Positions 11,552 through 21,501 of a DNA stretch of 64,000 bases are shown in pieces. A program made the translations under genes and the position numbers. The DNA is taken from the NCBI RefSeq assembly GCF_015097055.1, contig NZ_AP023366.1:2250001-2314000 (forward strand), in the 5' to 3' direction. Below the pieces are notes generated by a model. It was not told where the DNA came from. It was given only the letters and a program-made list of their open reading frames with translations, and did no database searches. Origin of the DNA: Effusibacillus dendaii (GTDB lineage Bacteria > Bacillota > Bacilli > Tumebacillales > Effusibacillaceae). Numbering within the stretch: position 1 is the first letter of the stretch; every line of letters starts with the position of its first letter.

Positions 11552-12760
11552 ATGGCCTCGCGAAATTGTATTCTGCATGTCGATATGGACGCTTTCTTTG
11601 CAGCTGTTGAACAAAGAGACAATCCGTCCTTGCAAGGGAAGCCTGTTATTATTGGGGGACTCGGCGCAAGGGGTGTCGTCTCGACTGCATCCTATGAAGC
11701 AAGAAGTTTCGGAGTACATTCCGCCATGCCGATGTCGGAGGCAAAACGCCGCTGCCCAAAGGGCATCTATTTACCGGTCAACGGTCAAAAATACAGATCG
11801 GTTTCACGTCAGGTATTCGCCATTTTTCACCGTTACACACCGCTCGTGGAAGGATTATCGATTGACGAAGCGTTTCTCGATGTAACCGGCTGCGAAACAC
11901 TGTTTGGACCCGCTGAAACAATCGCTTTGCAAATCAAGAATGAAATTAGACAGGAAACAGGACTTACTGCATCGGTTGGCCTTTCTTACTGTAAATTTCT
12001 CGCCAAGCTGGCATCTGATTTGAATAAACCAGATGGTTTTACGATCATCAGAGAAGAAGACATCCAGAACCTTGTACACCCTTTACCAATCTCAAAGCTT
12101 TGGGGCGTAGGGGAAAAGGCGGCCGCTCAACTGAATCGATTGGGTATCCGTACGATCGGCGACGCCGCCGCCATGGATTTGGCAAAAATGCGCCGTACGA
12201 TCGGTCATCTGGCTGATCATATCTTCCAGTTGTCGCAAGGGATCGATCCCCGCCCCGTCGAGCCTTATCATGAACGAAAATCAATCGGGCAGGAAGTTAC
12301 CTTTTCAGAAGATGTGACAGATATAGAATTTCTGCATACAAGCTTGCTTGAGCAGGCAGAAACGGTGGCACGGGAGCTTCGTCAATCACACATGGAAGCG
12401 AAAACCATCACCTTAAAACTGCGTTACGCGTCCTTTCAAACGACTACCAAAAGCCATACTTGGACGGAACCCACCCAATCAGGCAGTAAAATTTACCAGG
12501 CTGCAAAACAACTTTTGCAAAAATGCGGATTGCGTCCTACAGACAGAATACGCCTGATCGGCATTTCAACCAGCAGTCTAATCGCTGAACGTGGCCATGT
12601 ACAGGCCAATCTGTTTGATCAAGCCCCCGACAAAAACCATCATCTGCAAGAGACCGTGGACCGTTTAAAAGACAAATTTGGTGAAACAGTCATCACCCGG
12701 GCCCGTTTAGTAAAGAAACATTTTGCCGACGCCCCTTCAGAAAGAAGGAATGAAGAGTAG
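11552..12760 (+). CDS. dinB: DNA polymerase IV (Y-family, translesion)
   Basis: Error-prone polymerase for lesion bypass. The 402-aa protein has the metal-binding DMDAFFAAVE (Asp11, Asp13), then SIDEAFLDVT (Asp105, Glu106) in the palm. The helix-hairpin-helix region GVGEKAAAQLNRLGI and a little-finger domain follow, with a C-terminal clamp-binding QANLFDQ (about 350). The start follows AGGAGGAG closely. It is the only plus-strand gene in this stretch, and no pol IV gene sits here in B. subtilis. I found no CGAAC-N4-GTTCG LexA operator upstream, so SOS control is not evident. Confidence 0.95.
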   Translation: MASRNCILHVDMDAFFAAVEQRDNPSLQGKPVIIGGLGARGVVSTASYEARSFGVHSAMPMSEAKRRCPKGIYLPVNGQKYRSVSRQVFAIFHRYTPLVEGLSIDEAFLDVTGCETLFGPAETIALQIKNEIRQETGLTASVGLSYCKFLAKLASDLNKPDGFTIIREEDIQNLVHPLPISKLWGVGEKAAAQLNRLGIRTIGDAAAMDLAKMRRTIGHLADHIFQLSQGIDPRPVEPYHERKSIGQEVTFSEDVTDIEFLHTSLLEQAETVARELRQSHMEAKTITLKLRYASFQTTTKSHTWTEPTQSGSKIYQAAKQLLQKCGLRPTDRIRLIGISTSSLIAERGHVQANLFDQAPDKNHHLQETVDRLKDKFGETVITRARLVKKHFADAPSERRNEE

Positions 12761-12782
12761 AGAAGGCTTTCTTGACAGCCTT

Positions 12783-12815
12783 AAAAAAAGAACAGAGCTG
12801 AAAACAAGTCTGTTC
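12783..12815 (-). terminator. Intrinsic terminator of coaX
   Basis: On minus, GAACAGA pairs with TCTGTTC, followed by TTTTTTT (12783-12789). It lies in the convergent gap between coaX and dinB. Confidence 0.8.
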
Positions 12816-12841
12816 CCGCTCTATCTTCGTGTGTCGGTAGG

Positions 12842-13606
12842 TTACCGATTTCGTTCCCAAATCAGTCGAAGCCCTTTTAAAGTAAGAAAAGGATCAACTT
12901 CCTGAATCGTATAGGAATCTGTCGCAATCAGCTTGGCAAACCCGCCAGTGGCAATCACCGTAAAAGGGAGATTAAGCTCTTCCTTAATGCGGTGTACAAT
13001 TCCATCTACCTGTCCAATAAACCCGTAATAAACACCTGATTGAATATTGGTAACCGTATTTCGTCCAACCACCAAAGAAGGACGCACTACTTCAATCCGT
13101 GGCAGTTTAGCGGCTCTTTGAAAAAGAGCTTCCGTGGAGATTCCGATACCCGGCGCAATCGGTCCCCCAAGATATTGTCCTTTTTCATTTAAAACACAGA
13201 AGGTCGTAGCGGTACCAAAATCCACGACGATTAACGGAGGACCATATGTTTCCAGAGCGGCGACTGCATTCACAATCCGATCAGCCCCCACTTCCCGCGG
13301 GTTCTCCAGGGAAATGTTCAGTCCTGTTTTAATTCCAGGCCCGATCACCAACGGCTTGATTCCGAAATATTTGTCACACATCCGTTCCAATGCAAACATG
13401 AGCGGTGGAACTACAGATGAAATAACAATCGCGTCAATATCCGTAAACTTTAGTCCTCTGTCCGTAAACAAGCTTTTTACAAAGATGCCCAGTTCATCCT
13501 CTGTTCTGTCTCGAACTGTAGCAATGCGCCAATGGTGCTCCAATTGATCCCCATTGTATACCCCTAACACGATATTCGTGTTTCCCACATCAATTACAAA
13601 AATCAA
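12842..13606 (-). CDS. coaX: Type III pantothenate kinase
   Basis: First step of coenzyme A synthesis. The 254-aa member of the ASKHA superfamily starts with [12 protein letters not shown], the phosphate-binding loop of the family, followed by [11 protein letters not shown] and [12 protein letters not shown] (about 104-131), and GGFAKLI near the end for ATP. It lies 29 bases downstream of nadC, so the two cofactor genes probably share a transcript. In B. subtilis coaX follows ftsH directly. Confidence 0.96.
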   Translation of the reverse strand: MIFVIDVGNTNIVLGVYNGDQLEHHWRIATVRDRTEDELGIFVKSLFTDRGLKFTDIDAIVISSVVPPLMFALERMCDKYFGIKPLVIGPGIKTGLNISLENPREVGADRIVNAVAALETYGPPLIVVDFGTATTFCVLNEKGQYLGGPIAPGIGISTEALFQRAAKLPRIEVVRPSLVVGRNTVTNIQSGVYYGFIGQVDGIVHRIKEELNLPFTVIATGGFAKLIATDSYTIQEVDPFLTLKGLRLIWERNR

Positions 13607-13635
13607 CGTGACCCCCCCTGATTCAAACCCGTACG

Positions 13636-14508
13636 TCAGCTTTTCTCATCACTTGTTTCACCGGTGCGAAGTTCCAACGTAATATCTAAATGCCGCACAG
13701 AAGTGGTAATCAGGCTGACTGTTATATAATCCACACCCGTTTTCGCAACATCTACCACGTTCTCTTCTGTGACATCTCCAGAAACCTCGGTAATGGCCCT
13801 TCCCCCGATTAGATCGACCGCTTCCCTGATCGTTTCCAAACTCATGTTGCTTAACAAAATAATATCCGCTTTCACTTCGAGCGCTTCTTCTATTTTCTGC
13901 ATCGAATCGGCTTCTACGGCAATTTTCGTTGTATGAGGAATCTGATGCCGGGCCGACATAATGGCCTGTTTAATGCCACCGGCAATTTGAATATGGTTGT
14001 TTTTGATAAAGACGGCGTCATACAATCCGAAACGGTGATTTCTGCCGCCGCCAATTGTAACGGCATACTTTTCCAACAGTCGAAAACCCGGTGTTGTTTT
14101 GCGGGTATCTGTTATTTTTGCATTGTAATAACGAACCAGTTCTACAAACCGTGCGGTTCTTGTAGCAACTGCCGACATTCGCTGAACAAAGTTAAGTGCG
14201 ACTCGTTCACTCGTTAGCATGGAGCGGGCCGAACCCTCTATTTCCAAGATAGCTTGTCCGGATGCGATTGCGTCTCCGTCTTTCGCCAAGGCGTTTAATC
14301 GAAGATCCGGGTCAAGCGTTTTAAAAACCTGTTCGGCAACGGGCAACCCGGCAAGTATCCCTGGTTCCTTCATGACCAATACTGCATTTGCTTGTTTATC
14401 TGCCGCCACAATACTGTTTGTTGTAATGTCGCTAAATCCGATATCTTCTTGCAAGGCTCGTAAAATAATCGGCTGAATCACCCGAAGGTCCAGTTTCACA
14501 CGCGACAC
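13636..14508 (-). CDS. nadC: Nicotinate-nucleotide pyrophosphorylase (quinolinate phosphoribosyltransferase)
   Basis: Makes nicotinate mononucleotide from quinolinate and PRPP in de novo NAD synthesis. The 290-aa protein shows [17 protein letters not shown] (about 133-150) and [20 protein letters not shown], the quinolinate/PRPP pocket, then a barrel rich in VEADS and LLSNMS motifs. It stands between ftsH and coaX without nadA or nadB in the window, so de novo NAD genes must be split in this genome. A terminator precedes it (14541-14568). Confidence 0.95.
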   Translation of the reverse strand: MSRVKLDLRVIQPIILRALQEDIGFSDITTNSIVAADKQANAVLVMKEPGILAGLPVAEQVFKTLDPDLRLNALAKDGDAIASGQAILEIEGSARSMLTSERVALNFVQRMSAVATRTARFVELVRYYNAKITDTRKTTPGFRLLEKYAVTIGGGRNHRFGLYDAVFIKNNHIQIAGGIKQAIMSARHQIPHTTKIAVEADSMQKIEEALEVKADIILLSNMSLETIREAVDLIGGRAITEVSGDVTEENVVDVAKTGVDYITVSLITTSVRHLDITLELRTGETSDEKS

Positions 14509-14540
14509 CCCGTGTTTTGAGTTTTTTCAGACAGCTTCCA

Positions 14541-14568
14541 GAAAAGCACCCGGTTCCCCGGGTGCTTT
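14541..14568 (-). terminator. Intrinsic terminator of ftsH
   Basis: AAAGCACCCGG (14543-14553) pairs with CCGGGTGCTTT (14558-14568), with a 4-base loop and a short U tract on minus. Confidence 0.75.
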
Positions 14569-14600
14569 CATTACCACCAATTTTTTATTCTCCTCGAAAA

Positions 14601-16460
14601 TCAAGATTCCTGCTGAGAATCATTTTTCGCATCTGAATTTTCCTGTCCCTGATCGGGTAGCGTCTCACCTTTCATTAACGCCTCAATCTGGGCTTTATCA
14701 ATCGTTTCTTTTTCAAGCAAGGTTTTCGCCAACAGTTCCAACTTGTCTCGATGCTTGGTCAATACTTGTTCCGTACGTTTGTAACATTCATCAATCATCG
14801 CACGCATTTCTTTGTCAATTTCATATGCGATCGCATCGCTGTAGTTCTGTTCGGACGAAATATCTTTCCCCAAGAAAACCTGGCCTTGACGGTGTCCGAA
14901 TTGGAGCGGTCCCAACTTGTCGCTCATACCGAATTCAGTAATCATACGGCGGATAACGCCAGTTGCCCTTTCCAAATCGTTGTGAGCTCCCGTAGAGATT
15001 TCCCCTAACACCAATTGCTCTGCCACACGGCCGCCCAGCAATCCACAAACCTTATCAAGCATTTCCCCTTTGGTGGCAAACCAACGATCTTCCTTTGGCA
15101 ACATAACGGTGTATCCACCCGCCATGCCGCGCGGAATAATCGTCACTTTATGGACTTCATCGGCGCCTTCCAAGAAATAACCCACTACCGCGTGGCCAGA
15201 CTCGTGGTACGCCACCAATCGCCGTTCCTTTTCCGAAACGACTCTCGATTTCTTTTCCGGACCGGCAATCACGCGATCAATCGCTTCATCCACTTCAGGC
15301 ATGTCGATTTCTTTTTTATTCCGTCTGGCTGCCAACAAGGCTGCCTCATTCAGCAGATTTTCCAGATCAGCTCCTGTAAATCCGGGCGTCATTTTTGCAA
15401 TATTGTCAAGATTTACTTCAGCTGATAATGGCTTATTGCGCGCATGCACTTGCAAAATCTCTTTGCGCCCCCTTACATCTGGGCGATCAACCGTAATTTG
15501 TCTGTCAAACCGTCCCGGTCGAAGCAGCGCAGGGTCGAGAATGTCTGGGCGGTTTGTAGCCGCTATAATGATAATGCCCTCGTTTGCCCCAAATCCATCC
15601 ATCTCTACAAGCAACTGGTTTAGAGTCTGCTCCCGTTCATCGTGTCCGCCGCCAAGACCGGCCCCCCGATGACGCCCCACCGCATCAATCTCATCAATAA
15701 AAATGATACAAGGCGCGTTTTTCTTCGCTTGCTCAAACAAATCCCGCACACGGGACGCACCAACACCTACAAACATTTCCACGAAGTCAGAACCGGAGAT
15801 CGAGAAAAAAGGAACTCCCGCCTCACCGGCAACCGCCCTCGCCAGCAGTGTTTTACCAGTTCCCGGCGGTCCAACCAACAAAACGCCTTTCGGAATACGG
15901 GCGCCAAGTGCGGCAAATTTGCGAGGGTCTTTCAGAAACTCTACCACTTCCACCAGTTCGTTCTTTTCTTCGTCAGCACCGGCCACGTCATTAAACGTCA
16001 CCTTTTTCTTTTCTTCCGTGTAGAGCTTCGCCCTGCTCTTGCCGAAATTCATTACTTTTGAACCGCCGCCTTGGGCCTGATTCAAAAGGAAGAAGAACAG
16101 GACAAACATTATGATAAACGGCAAAATTCCCGTAAAGATTGTAATCCATACGGAATCCCGAGGCGGAGCGTTGATGACTACCTTCGCTTTTGAATTCATC
16201 AACGTTTCCGTGAATACTTCGCTTACGAGCGCACGGGACGTCCATTTCGTGCCATCATTCAACGTAACATTCAATTGAAGAGTAAGCCCATCAGGCGTAA
16301 CATCAATTGATTGCACATTGTCTTTCTGCAGCTCTTGAACCACATTGTTGAAAGGTTGCTCTGTCGTTCCCTGATTGCCTGTCGTCACAAAACTGACAAT
16401 TCCTACAATCAGAAGAAAAATGATCAGATAAAATCCGAGATTTCGGAAAACCCTGTTCAT
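14601..16460 (-). CDS. ftsH: ATP-dependent zinc metalloprotease FtsH
   Basis: Membrane-anchored AAA+ protease for quality control and regulator turnover. The 619-aa protein has TM helices at about 8-26 and 105-127. The AAA module has Walker A GPPGTGKT (197-204), Walker [10 protein letters not shown] and arginine-finger LLRPGRFDR. The zinc protease motif HESGH is at 419-423. The C-terminal tail is polar and glutamine-rich. The ATG follows AGGAGG closely. Order hpt-ftsH is as in B. subtilis. Confidence 0.98.
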   Translation of the reverse strand: MNRVFRNLGFYLIIFLLIVGIVSFVTTGNQGTTEQPFNNVVQELQKDNVQSIDVTPDGLTLQLNVTLNDGTKWTSRALVSEVFTETLMNSKAKVVINAPPRDSVWITIFTGILPFIIMFVLFFFLLNQAQGGGSKVMNFGKSRAKLYTEEKKKVTFNDVAGADEEKNELVEVVEFLKDPRKFAALGARIPKGVLLVGPPGTGKTLLARAVAGEAGVPFFSISGSDFVEMFVGVGASRVRDLFEQAKKNAPCIIFIDEIDAVGRHRGAGLGGGHDEREQTLNQLLVEMDGFGANEGIIIIAATNRPDILDPALLRPGRFDRQITVDRPDVRGRKEILQVHARNKPLSAEVNLDNIAKMTPGFTGADLENLLNEAALLAARRNKKEIDMPEVDEAIDRVIAGPEKKSRVVSEKERRLVAYHESGHAVVGYFLEGADEVHKVTIIPRGMAGGYTVMLPKEDRWFATKGEMLDKVCGLLGGRVAEQLVLGEISTGAHNDLERATGVIRRMITEFGMSDKLGPLQFGHRQGQVFLGKDISSEQNYSDAIAYEIDKEMRAMIDECYKRTEQVLTKHRDKLELLAKTLLEKETIDKAQIEALMKGETLPDQGQENSDAKNDSQQES

Positions 16461-16524
16461 CCCTTACCTCCTCTCGGTCACCGAAACTGTAGGGTAGCGA
16501 CCTGACTCGTTTTTTTCAATTTGC

Positions 16525-17061
16525 TTAACTGTAAATCTCGGGCTTTAAAATTCCAACAAAAGGAAGATTTCGGTATTTTTCCGAATAATCAAGCCCATAT
16601 CCGACTATGAATGCATTCGGTACCTGAAAACCGGAGTAGTCGGGGATAATCTCAATTTTACGACCGCTGGGTTTATCAAATAATGTGACGATACGAACAG
16701 AGGATGCGTTACGCCTTAACAAGGAATCACGCAAATAAGACAACGTAAGCCCCGTATCCACAATATCCTCCACGATAATCACATGTCTATTCTCCAATCC
16801 GGTCTCCAGATCCTTCATGATTCGGACTACGCCTGAAGATTGGGTGGAGGCCCCATAACTGGAAATAGCCATAAAATCCATTTCGATCGGAATCGAGATG
16901 TTTCTTACCAAATCCGCCATAAATAAAGATGCGCCTTTTAGCACACAAACAACGAGTGGGTTTTTATCCCGGTAATCATCGGAAATTTGCATCCCCAGTT
17001 CGGCGACTTTGCTTTGAATTTGCTCCGGGGTGAACATGATTTCTTCTATATCGTCGCGCAT
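16525..17061 (-). CDS. hpt: Hypoxanthine phosphoribosyltransferase
   Basis: Purine salvage enzyme forming IMP or GMP from the base and PRPP. The 178-aa protein carries the PRPP-binding VIIVEDIVDTGLTLSYL (about 94-110), an N-terminal CVLKGASLFMADL segment and the C-terminal FIVGYGLDYSEKYRNLPFVG typical of bacterial HPRT. It starts 6 bases after tilS with AGGAGG upstream. The tilS-hpt-ftsH trio is widely conserved in Firmicutes; in B. subtilis TilS and HprT interact. Confidence 0.97.
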   Translation of the reverse strand: MRDDIEEIMFTPEQIQSKVAELGMQISDDYRDKNPLVVCVLKGASLFMADLVRNISIPIEMDFMAISSYGASTQSSGVVRIMKDLETGLENRHVIIVEDIVDTGLTLSYLRDSLLRRNASSVRIVTLFDKPSGRKIEIIPDYSGFQVPNAFIVGYGLDYSEKYRNLPFVGILKPEIYS

Positions 17062-17067
17062 TGCTTG

Positions 17068-18528
17068 TTAATCCTCCTGTGTTGGCATTTCCTCCTGCAA
17101 TTGTTGCTGGTTTACGCGAATTCGAACGGTTCTTCGCGTTTGTGGACCCACAACTGCAAACTGACTTCGACGAATTCCAGTCACCCACACGACTTGGTCG
17201 TCTATCAGCCATAACGGCCAGAAATTCCTTCGATATAAAGGAATCCGCGCTTCCATCATGATCTCTTTGATTTTTTTGCGCCCTGTCATTCCGATCGGTC
17301 GCATCCATTCTCCTGGCAAGCGGGATCGAATCAAGAAGCTGCGGTCCTGAATTTGATCATAATCAAAAACAGCCTCCCATTGGTCGACAGGGGACTCAGC
17401 TCCTTCCAACAGTTCAATCGATCCGTTCAAACAAAACTCCGGAAAACAAAAGGGAAAAACCATTTTTGATTGATCGACAGGCCATGTCGGCACAGGTAAG
17501 GCGGCTTCTGTTCGATGCGCGGGAATCTCCCAAACAGGAGACTTTGCAATATGTATAAAATCATATTCCCTCCACGCCCGTACACCGAAAGGAAGATCGA
17601 TCCGGGCAGAAGGAGAAGGGTGATTGGCCAGCCCAATAATACTGGTAATGTGCTTGGCTTCCCACTCTATGGTACATCCAGAAAGATAATATAATATTAG
17701 TGTAATTACTCGACGTTGTAAAGCAAGCGGTTGACACAACAGTCCCGTTTTGTCGACAGACCATCCACTGTCCAATCCTTTTTTAACAATTTGTTCAAAA
17801 ATAAGTTCAGCCTGTTGATTCATGTACGAGTCCTCGTGTGAAGCAATGTCCCCCAGCTGCGTCAGTCCCCGCCGCAAATTCGGATTATACTCCCTTTCCA
17901 ATTGTGGTATTAGCTGTAATCGTATCTTATTTCGCAAGTAATCGGTTAATGCATTGGTTGAATCATTACGGTACACAATTTTTTCCTTCTGACAGTATTC
18001 CTCAATCTCAGACCTCCATACGTAAAGAAACGGCCTCACCACTTCGATGCCGTCCATCTTGCGGCGCAGTGGAATTCCCGTCAAACCGGCTACGGAAGTG
18101 CCGCGCAGAACACGCATTAAAATCGTTTCTGCCTGATCATCGGCATGATGTGCCAGCGCCACTTTTGATGCCCCGATCCGTTTGGCAGTGTCCCGAAAGA
18201 AGGCGTACCGAAGCTCCCTTGCCGCTACCTGCGTCGATATGCCTTGTTCAGCCGCATATTTTTTCACATCCGGTTGCATCAAGTGAAAAGGAATCTTCCA
18301 TTCACCGCAAAGCTTTTCCACAAATCGTGCGTCCTCAATCGATTCTTCCCCGCGCAGCCCATGCTCTACATGTGCAACATGCAGCTGCCAGCCTTCCTGC
18401 TCAGCCAGTTTGTGCAAAACAGACAGAAGAGCAACCGAATCCGCACCGCCAGATACGCCGACAAGAATCTGTTCTCCTTTGTCAAACAGGAAGTTGTCCT
18501 CAATTGTAGATTTAACTTTATGCAACAT
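17068..18528 (-). CDS. tilS: tRNA(Ile)-lysidine synthetase
   Basis: Converts C34 of tRNA-Ile(CAU) to lysidine, changing codon reading to AUA. The 486-aa protein has the N-type PP-loop GVSGGADSVALL (about 22-33), followed by HVEHGLRG and ALAHHADDQAETILMRVLRGT. A C-terminal tRNA-binding region contains GRKKIKEIMMEARIP. The start is the ATG at 18528 (GGAGG 8 bases upstream). It overlaps the end of the ThrE-type gene by 11 bases, suggesting coupling. Confidence 0.96.
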   Translation of the reverse strand: MLHKVKSTIEDNFLFDKGEQILVGVSGGADSVALLSVLHKLAEQEGWQLHVAHVEHGLRGEESIEDARFVEKLCGEWKIPFHLMQPDVKKYAAEQGISTQVAARELRYAFFRDTAKRIGASKVALAHHADDQAETILMRVLRGTSVAGLTGIPLRRKMDGIEVVRPFLYVWRSEIEEYCQKEKIVYRNDSTNALTDYLRNKIRLQLIPQLEREYNPNLRRGLTQLGDIASHEDSYMNQQAELIFEQIVKKGLDSGWSVDKTGLLCQPLALQRRVITLILYYLSGCTIEWEAKHITSIIGLANHPSPSARIDLPFGVRAWREYDFIHIAKSPVWEIPAHRTEAALPVPTWPVDQSKMVFPFCFPEFCLNGSIELLEGAESPVDQWEAVFDYDQIQDRSFLIRSRLPGEWMRPIGMTGRKKIKEIMMEARIPLYRRNFWPLWLIDDQVVWVTGIRRSQFAVVGPQTRRTVRIRVNQQQLQEEMPTQED

Positions 18529-18949
18529 GCTGCCGCCTCCTGCCAAAACGCATCAACGCACCCCCAACCACTAGACCTGCAGCAATCCCGCCCGCTATCA
18601 AAAAGGTTTCCGTTCCGTTTGAAATTCCCTGAAAATAGTCTTTTTCCATAAAAAAGCGCATCGCGCTTAACGCCCGCATACCAGGCACCAGCATCAAGAT
18701 GCCGCAAACAATAAAAACAGTAGCCGGCAATTTCTGGATTCTCGCCAACATTTCACTTGCGATCGATACGAAAAAAGCGCCTAAAAACGCTCCTGCTACC
18801 GCACTCGATGCCAACTGTTCAACGCCGCTCCGAATCGCGCTGGCACCCGCTCCGACCAGGCCTGCGGTTAACAAAGCCCGCTTCGGAACCCGGTAAATAA
18901 TCGCATATGCCACTGTCCCTAAATACGCCAATATGAGGTTCATAATCAT
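18518..18949 (-). CDS. Threonine/serine exporter-like membrane protein, small half (DUF3815 type)
   Basis: A 143-aa integral membrane protein with four or five hydrophobic helices (for example NLILAYLGTVAYAIIY, AVAGAFLGAFFVSIASEMLA, VFIVCGILMLVPGM). It matches the C-terminal half of ThrE-type amino acid exporters, which in many bacteria is a separate gene (YjjB type). The start is the ATG at 18949, with GGAGG 9 bases upstream and a 4-base ATGA overlap with the larger half. Substrate and physiological role cannot be read from the sequence. The pair is inserted between the yabT-like gene and tilS compared with B. subtilis. Confidence 0.88.
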   Translation of the reverse strand: MIMNLILAYLGTVAYAIIYRVPKRALLTAGLVGAGASAIRSGVEQLASSAVAGAFLGAFFVSIASEMLARIQKLPATVFIVCGILMLVPGMRALSAMRFFMEKDYFQGISNGTETFLIAGGIAAGLVVGGALMRFGRRRQHVA

Positions 18950-19722
18950 TCGGACAAACCTCCGATATGCCAAACAAATACGAGAGCCACTCCGATTGCA
19001 ATCGCAAAGGAAGTCAGAAATGCCTCTGCCGATCTCGCCAAACCAGATATGAGGTCGTTCGCCATCAAATCACGCACCGCATTCGTAACTGCGAGACCTG
19101 GCAAAAGCGGAATCAGTCCGCCGATATTAATCGGATAGAAATTTTCCCCAAATCCCGATTTTACCAATAACACAGCAAGAAACGTGACGGCAAAAGATTG
19201 GAGCGATACAGCCAAAAAACGGGGCATCCTCGGGTCCAGACGTTCTGTTAAAAAATGAGCCATCCCCGCACAAATCGCCCCCGGCAGCAAATCCCACCAT
19301 CCCCCGCCAGACAGCATCGTAAATCCGCCGCCAGCCACCATCGCGCAGAATTGGCGAATCCATAGGGGATATTCCGATTTTTCCCGCTCAATCTGGTCCA
19401 ATTCTTCGTCTACTTCTTGCAAAGACAATTGGCCGCGTTCAAATCGCCTTGACAGTTCGTTGATTTTGGACACTTTTGTCAAATCGATGCTCAATCCATC
19501 CGTGATGCGGTTTAATCGGGTATAGCTGCCTTCTTCTGTCATCAAATTGATAATTATGGCGGTTGGCGTCACAAAACTGTATACCACCTGCATACCGCTG
19601 GCCCGACCAACCCGCTCGATCGTTTCCTCCACCCGGGCTGTTTCCGCCCCGTTTCGCAGCAGTAAGGTCCCCGCTTTTAAACAGACATTCATCGTTTGAA
19701 TCGCTACTTTATCTCTGCTCAT
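18946..19722 (-). CDS. Threonine/serine exporter-like membrane protein, large half (DUF1212 type)
   Basis: A 258-aa protein: a soluble N-terminal part (about 1-115) with LLRNGAETARVEETIERVG and a TPTAIIINL segment typical of the ThrE N-terminal domain, then about five membrane helices. It pairs with the next gene to rebuild a full ThrE-type transporter (YjjP/YjjB in E. coli export succinate). It begins 4 bases after the kinase gene, so both belong to the spoIIE-downstream cluster. The exported substrate is unknown. Confidence 0.88.
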   Translation of the reverse strand: MSRDKVAIQTMNVCLKAGTLLLRNGAETARVEETIERVGRASGMQVVYSFVTPTAIIINLMTEEGSYTRLNRITDGLSIDLTKVSKINELSRRFERGQLSLQEVDEELDQIEREKSEYPLWIRQFCAMVAGGGFTMLSGGGWWDLLPGAICAGMAHFLTERLDPRMPRFLAVSLQSFAVTFLAVLLVKSGFGENFYPINIGGLIPLLPGLAVTNAVRDLMANDLISGLARSAEAFLTSFAIAIGVALVFVWHIGGLSE

Positions 19723-19726
19723 AGTT

Positions 19727-20731
19727 TTATTTTATCATAATCAAACGTAAAATCACGGACATACAAACGGCCACGGAACCGACCACTGTCCAATGCGTCC
19801 AATCCCAGTCCTTCTCAAGAACGTCATCCCATTTTCGATAAAATCGGCCAACTTTCTTTCTGAATTTTGGCTGAACGTGCGATGCGGCAGCCTGCTGCAC
19901 CGCCTCGCGCATTTCATCGGCATCTTGAAATCCGCCCTTCCACGTTTTTTCCAAAATGGGAATGCAATTTTTCAACCCATTTGCAGCAAGTGTCCGTTTG
20001 ATACGTTGAAATCCTCTTACGCCGCCACCCCGGATTTTATCAATTCCCGGACAAAGCAGTTGAATCCATAACAAAGCGACGGAAAACAAGTCGTACTGCC
20101 GATCCGCCCGCCGTGAACCTGCCTGCCAATACGCGCGATCATACCATTCGGTAAACTGGCGGATACTTTCCCCAAAACGGGTGACGCCTCCAAAGTCGAC
20201 CAGCCGAACCTCCCCATTCCGAGGGTTGACCAACACGTTGTCTGCCTTAATATCGCCAAATGCGACTCCCTTTTGATGAAGCTGCTGCAAAAAAAACAAC
20301 AGACGGCATACGATTTGGCAAGCGGCTGTTCCGTCCGACCGTTTCGAGTCGAGATGAGCGGGGACCCCGGCAATGTATTCCATCACATAAAAATAATGCA
20401 ATTGCCCGTCAGCAGAAGTGTAATCATCCAAATCATAAACAAAAGGCCCAAGGCGGCTTCCCTGGACCGTGAAAATGTCTGGCGGCGAGTTTTCCTGCAG
20501 TTGCTTCAGCAGCCTGTATTCCAACGAAATGGCCGTCGGTTCTGTTGAAATTTTTAACGCGTAGCTGCGCCCATTCTCTTGCGCCAACCAAACGGTTCCA
20601 TTTGCTCCCGTTCCCAACAAGCGAATCAACTGATAAGCATGTCCGTTCCATCTTCCGTATACCGTATCGCCCAGCCTTTGCGGCGCCTGTCGGCTATTAA
20701 ATTTAGACCACGTAGCTGCTCGCTGCGACAT
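19727..20731 (-). CDS. yabT: Serine/threonine protein kinase, YabT-like, membrane-anchored
   Basis: A 334-aa Hanks-type kinase: glycine loop LLGTGANGTVWLA (about 39-50), ATP lysine in YALKIS, catalytic loop VAFGDIKADNVLVN (HRD replaced by FGD, as in some YabT-like enzymes) and DFGG. A single C-terminal TM helix (about 312-330) would anchor it with the kinase domain in the cytoplasm. B. subtilis YabT, at the same place, is DNA-activated and acts on RecA during spore development. The start is the ATG at 20731 (GGAGGG 9 bases upstream), overlapping the VWA gene by 29 bases. Confidence 0.9.
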   Translation of the reverse strand: MSQRAATWSKFNSRQAPQRLGDTVYGRWNGHAYQLIRLLGTGANGTVWLAQENGRSYALKISTEPTAISLEYRLLKQLQENSPPDIFTVQGSRLGPFVYDLDDYTSADGQLHYFYVMEYIAGVPAHLDSKRSDGTAACQIVCRLLFFLQQLHQKGVAFGDIKADNVLVNPRNGEVRLVDFGGVTRFGESIRQFTEWYDRAYWQAGSRRADRQYDLFSVALLWIQLLCPGIDKIRGGGVRGFQRIKRTLAANGLKNCIPILEKTWKGGFQDADEMREAVQQAAASHVQPKFRKKVGRFYRKWDDVLEKDWDWTHWTVVGSVAVCMSVILRLIMIK

Positions 20732-21416
20732 CCGAAGCTCCCTCCCCATTCTGCAGCAATCTGATCGCGTCATATAAAGCCGGTCCGGTCGGTGTTGACC
20801 CGCCGACTGAAAGTCCGCTTCCCAGCTCAGACAACCCCGGATTCTTGCAAAAATGGGATAGGAGCTTACTTGCCTGGCCCCCTGCCGGGAAAGTAATCAC
20901 CGCAATTTTGTGCTCACCTTTACGGGCCTCCAGGCTAATCTCCAGCTCCCGTATCGCTTCCCGAACATGCGGTAGCTTGTCCCGCATACTGGCAGAAACG
21001 TCAATCAGCAAAACCAACCGCAAAGCAGACAGTTCACCCGCTCGGTCAATCATATGAAGCAGGTCGATTCGCCGTTCAGGCGGAAGTTGTTCCATGTCTC
21101 GACCGATCATCGACTTCAGCTCTTTCTTCATTGCTTGTTGCAGCGTTGCCTGCATCGTATGGCGCGTCAACATTTGCATCGTTTGCCCCAGATGTTTCGT
21201 TTCCACAAACTGGCTCATACCGTTTCCGGCTGCCGCGATGGCCTGCACCTCGTTACGGCCCTTTTCTCCCAAAGAACCGCCATCCAAAATGCCAATTACG
21301 TTAACCGCAATCCCGGCATGACTTGCCGCTTTTGCAACCTCGACCGGGTTACCGCCCAGATTGGAACATCCGTCTGTCAACAGCAAAATTTGTTTCAGTT
21401 CCACTTGCTCCCACAT
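20703..21416 (-). CDS. yabS: VWA-domain protein, YabS-like
   Basis: A 237-aa protein with two von Willebrand A-like regions. The first begins ILLLTDGCSNLGG near the N-terminus. The second, from about residue 132, has the MIDAS-type motif LIDVSASM and STPTGPALYDAI further on. This matches YabS, the neighbour of YabT and SpoIIE in Bacillaceae. It is presumably a metal-dependent protein-interaction module, but no biochemical role is established. The start is the ATG at 21416, with GGGAG 8 bases upstream; an earlier GTG has no spacing for a site. Confidence 0.87.
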   Translation of the reverse strand: MWEQVELKQILLLTDGCSNLGGNPVEVAKAASHAGIAVNVIGILDGGSLGEKGRNEVQAIAAAGNGMSQFVETKHLGQTMQMLTRHTMQATLQQAMKKELKSMIGRDMEQLPPERRIDLLHMIDRAGELSALRLVLLIDVSASMRDKLPHVREAIRELEISLEARKGEHKIAVITFPAGGQASKLLSHFCKNPGLSELGSGLSVGGSTPTGPALYDAIRLLQNGEGASDVAASSYVV

Positions 21417-21501
21417 CGCTCCCACTCCCTGTATCTATGATTAGTAACCAGTATGTCCGGGAAGAGAGACGGTTAAACTTTTAGTCAATAGACTTGTATA
21501 T

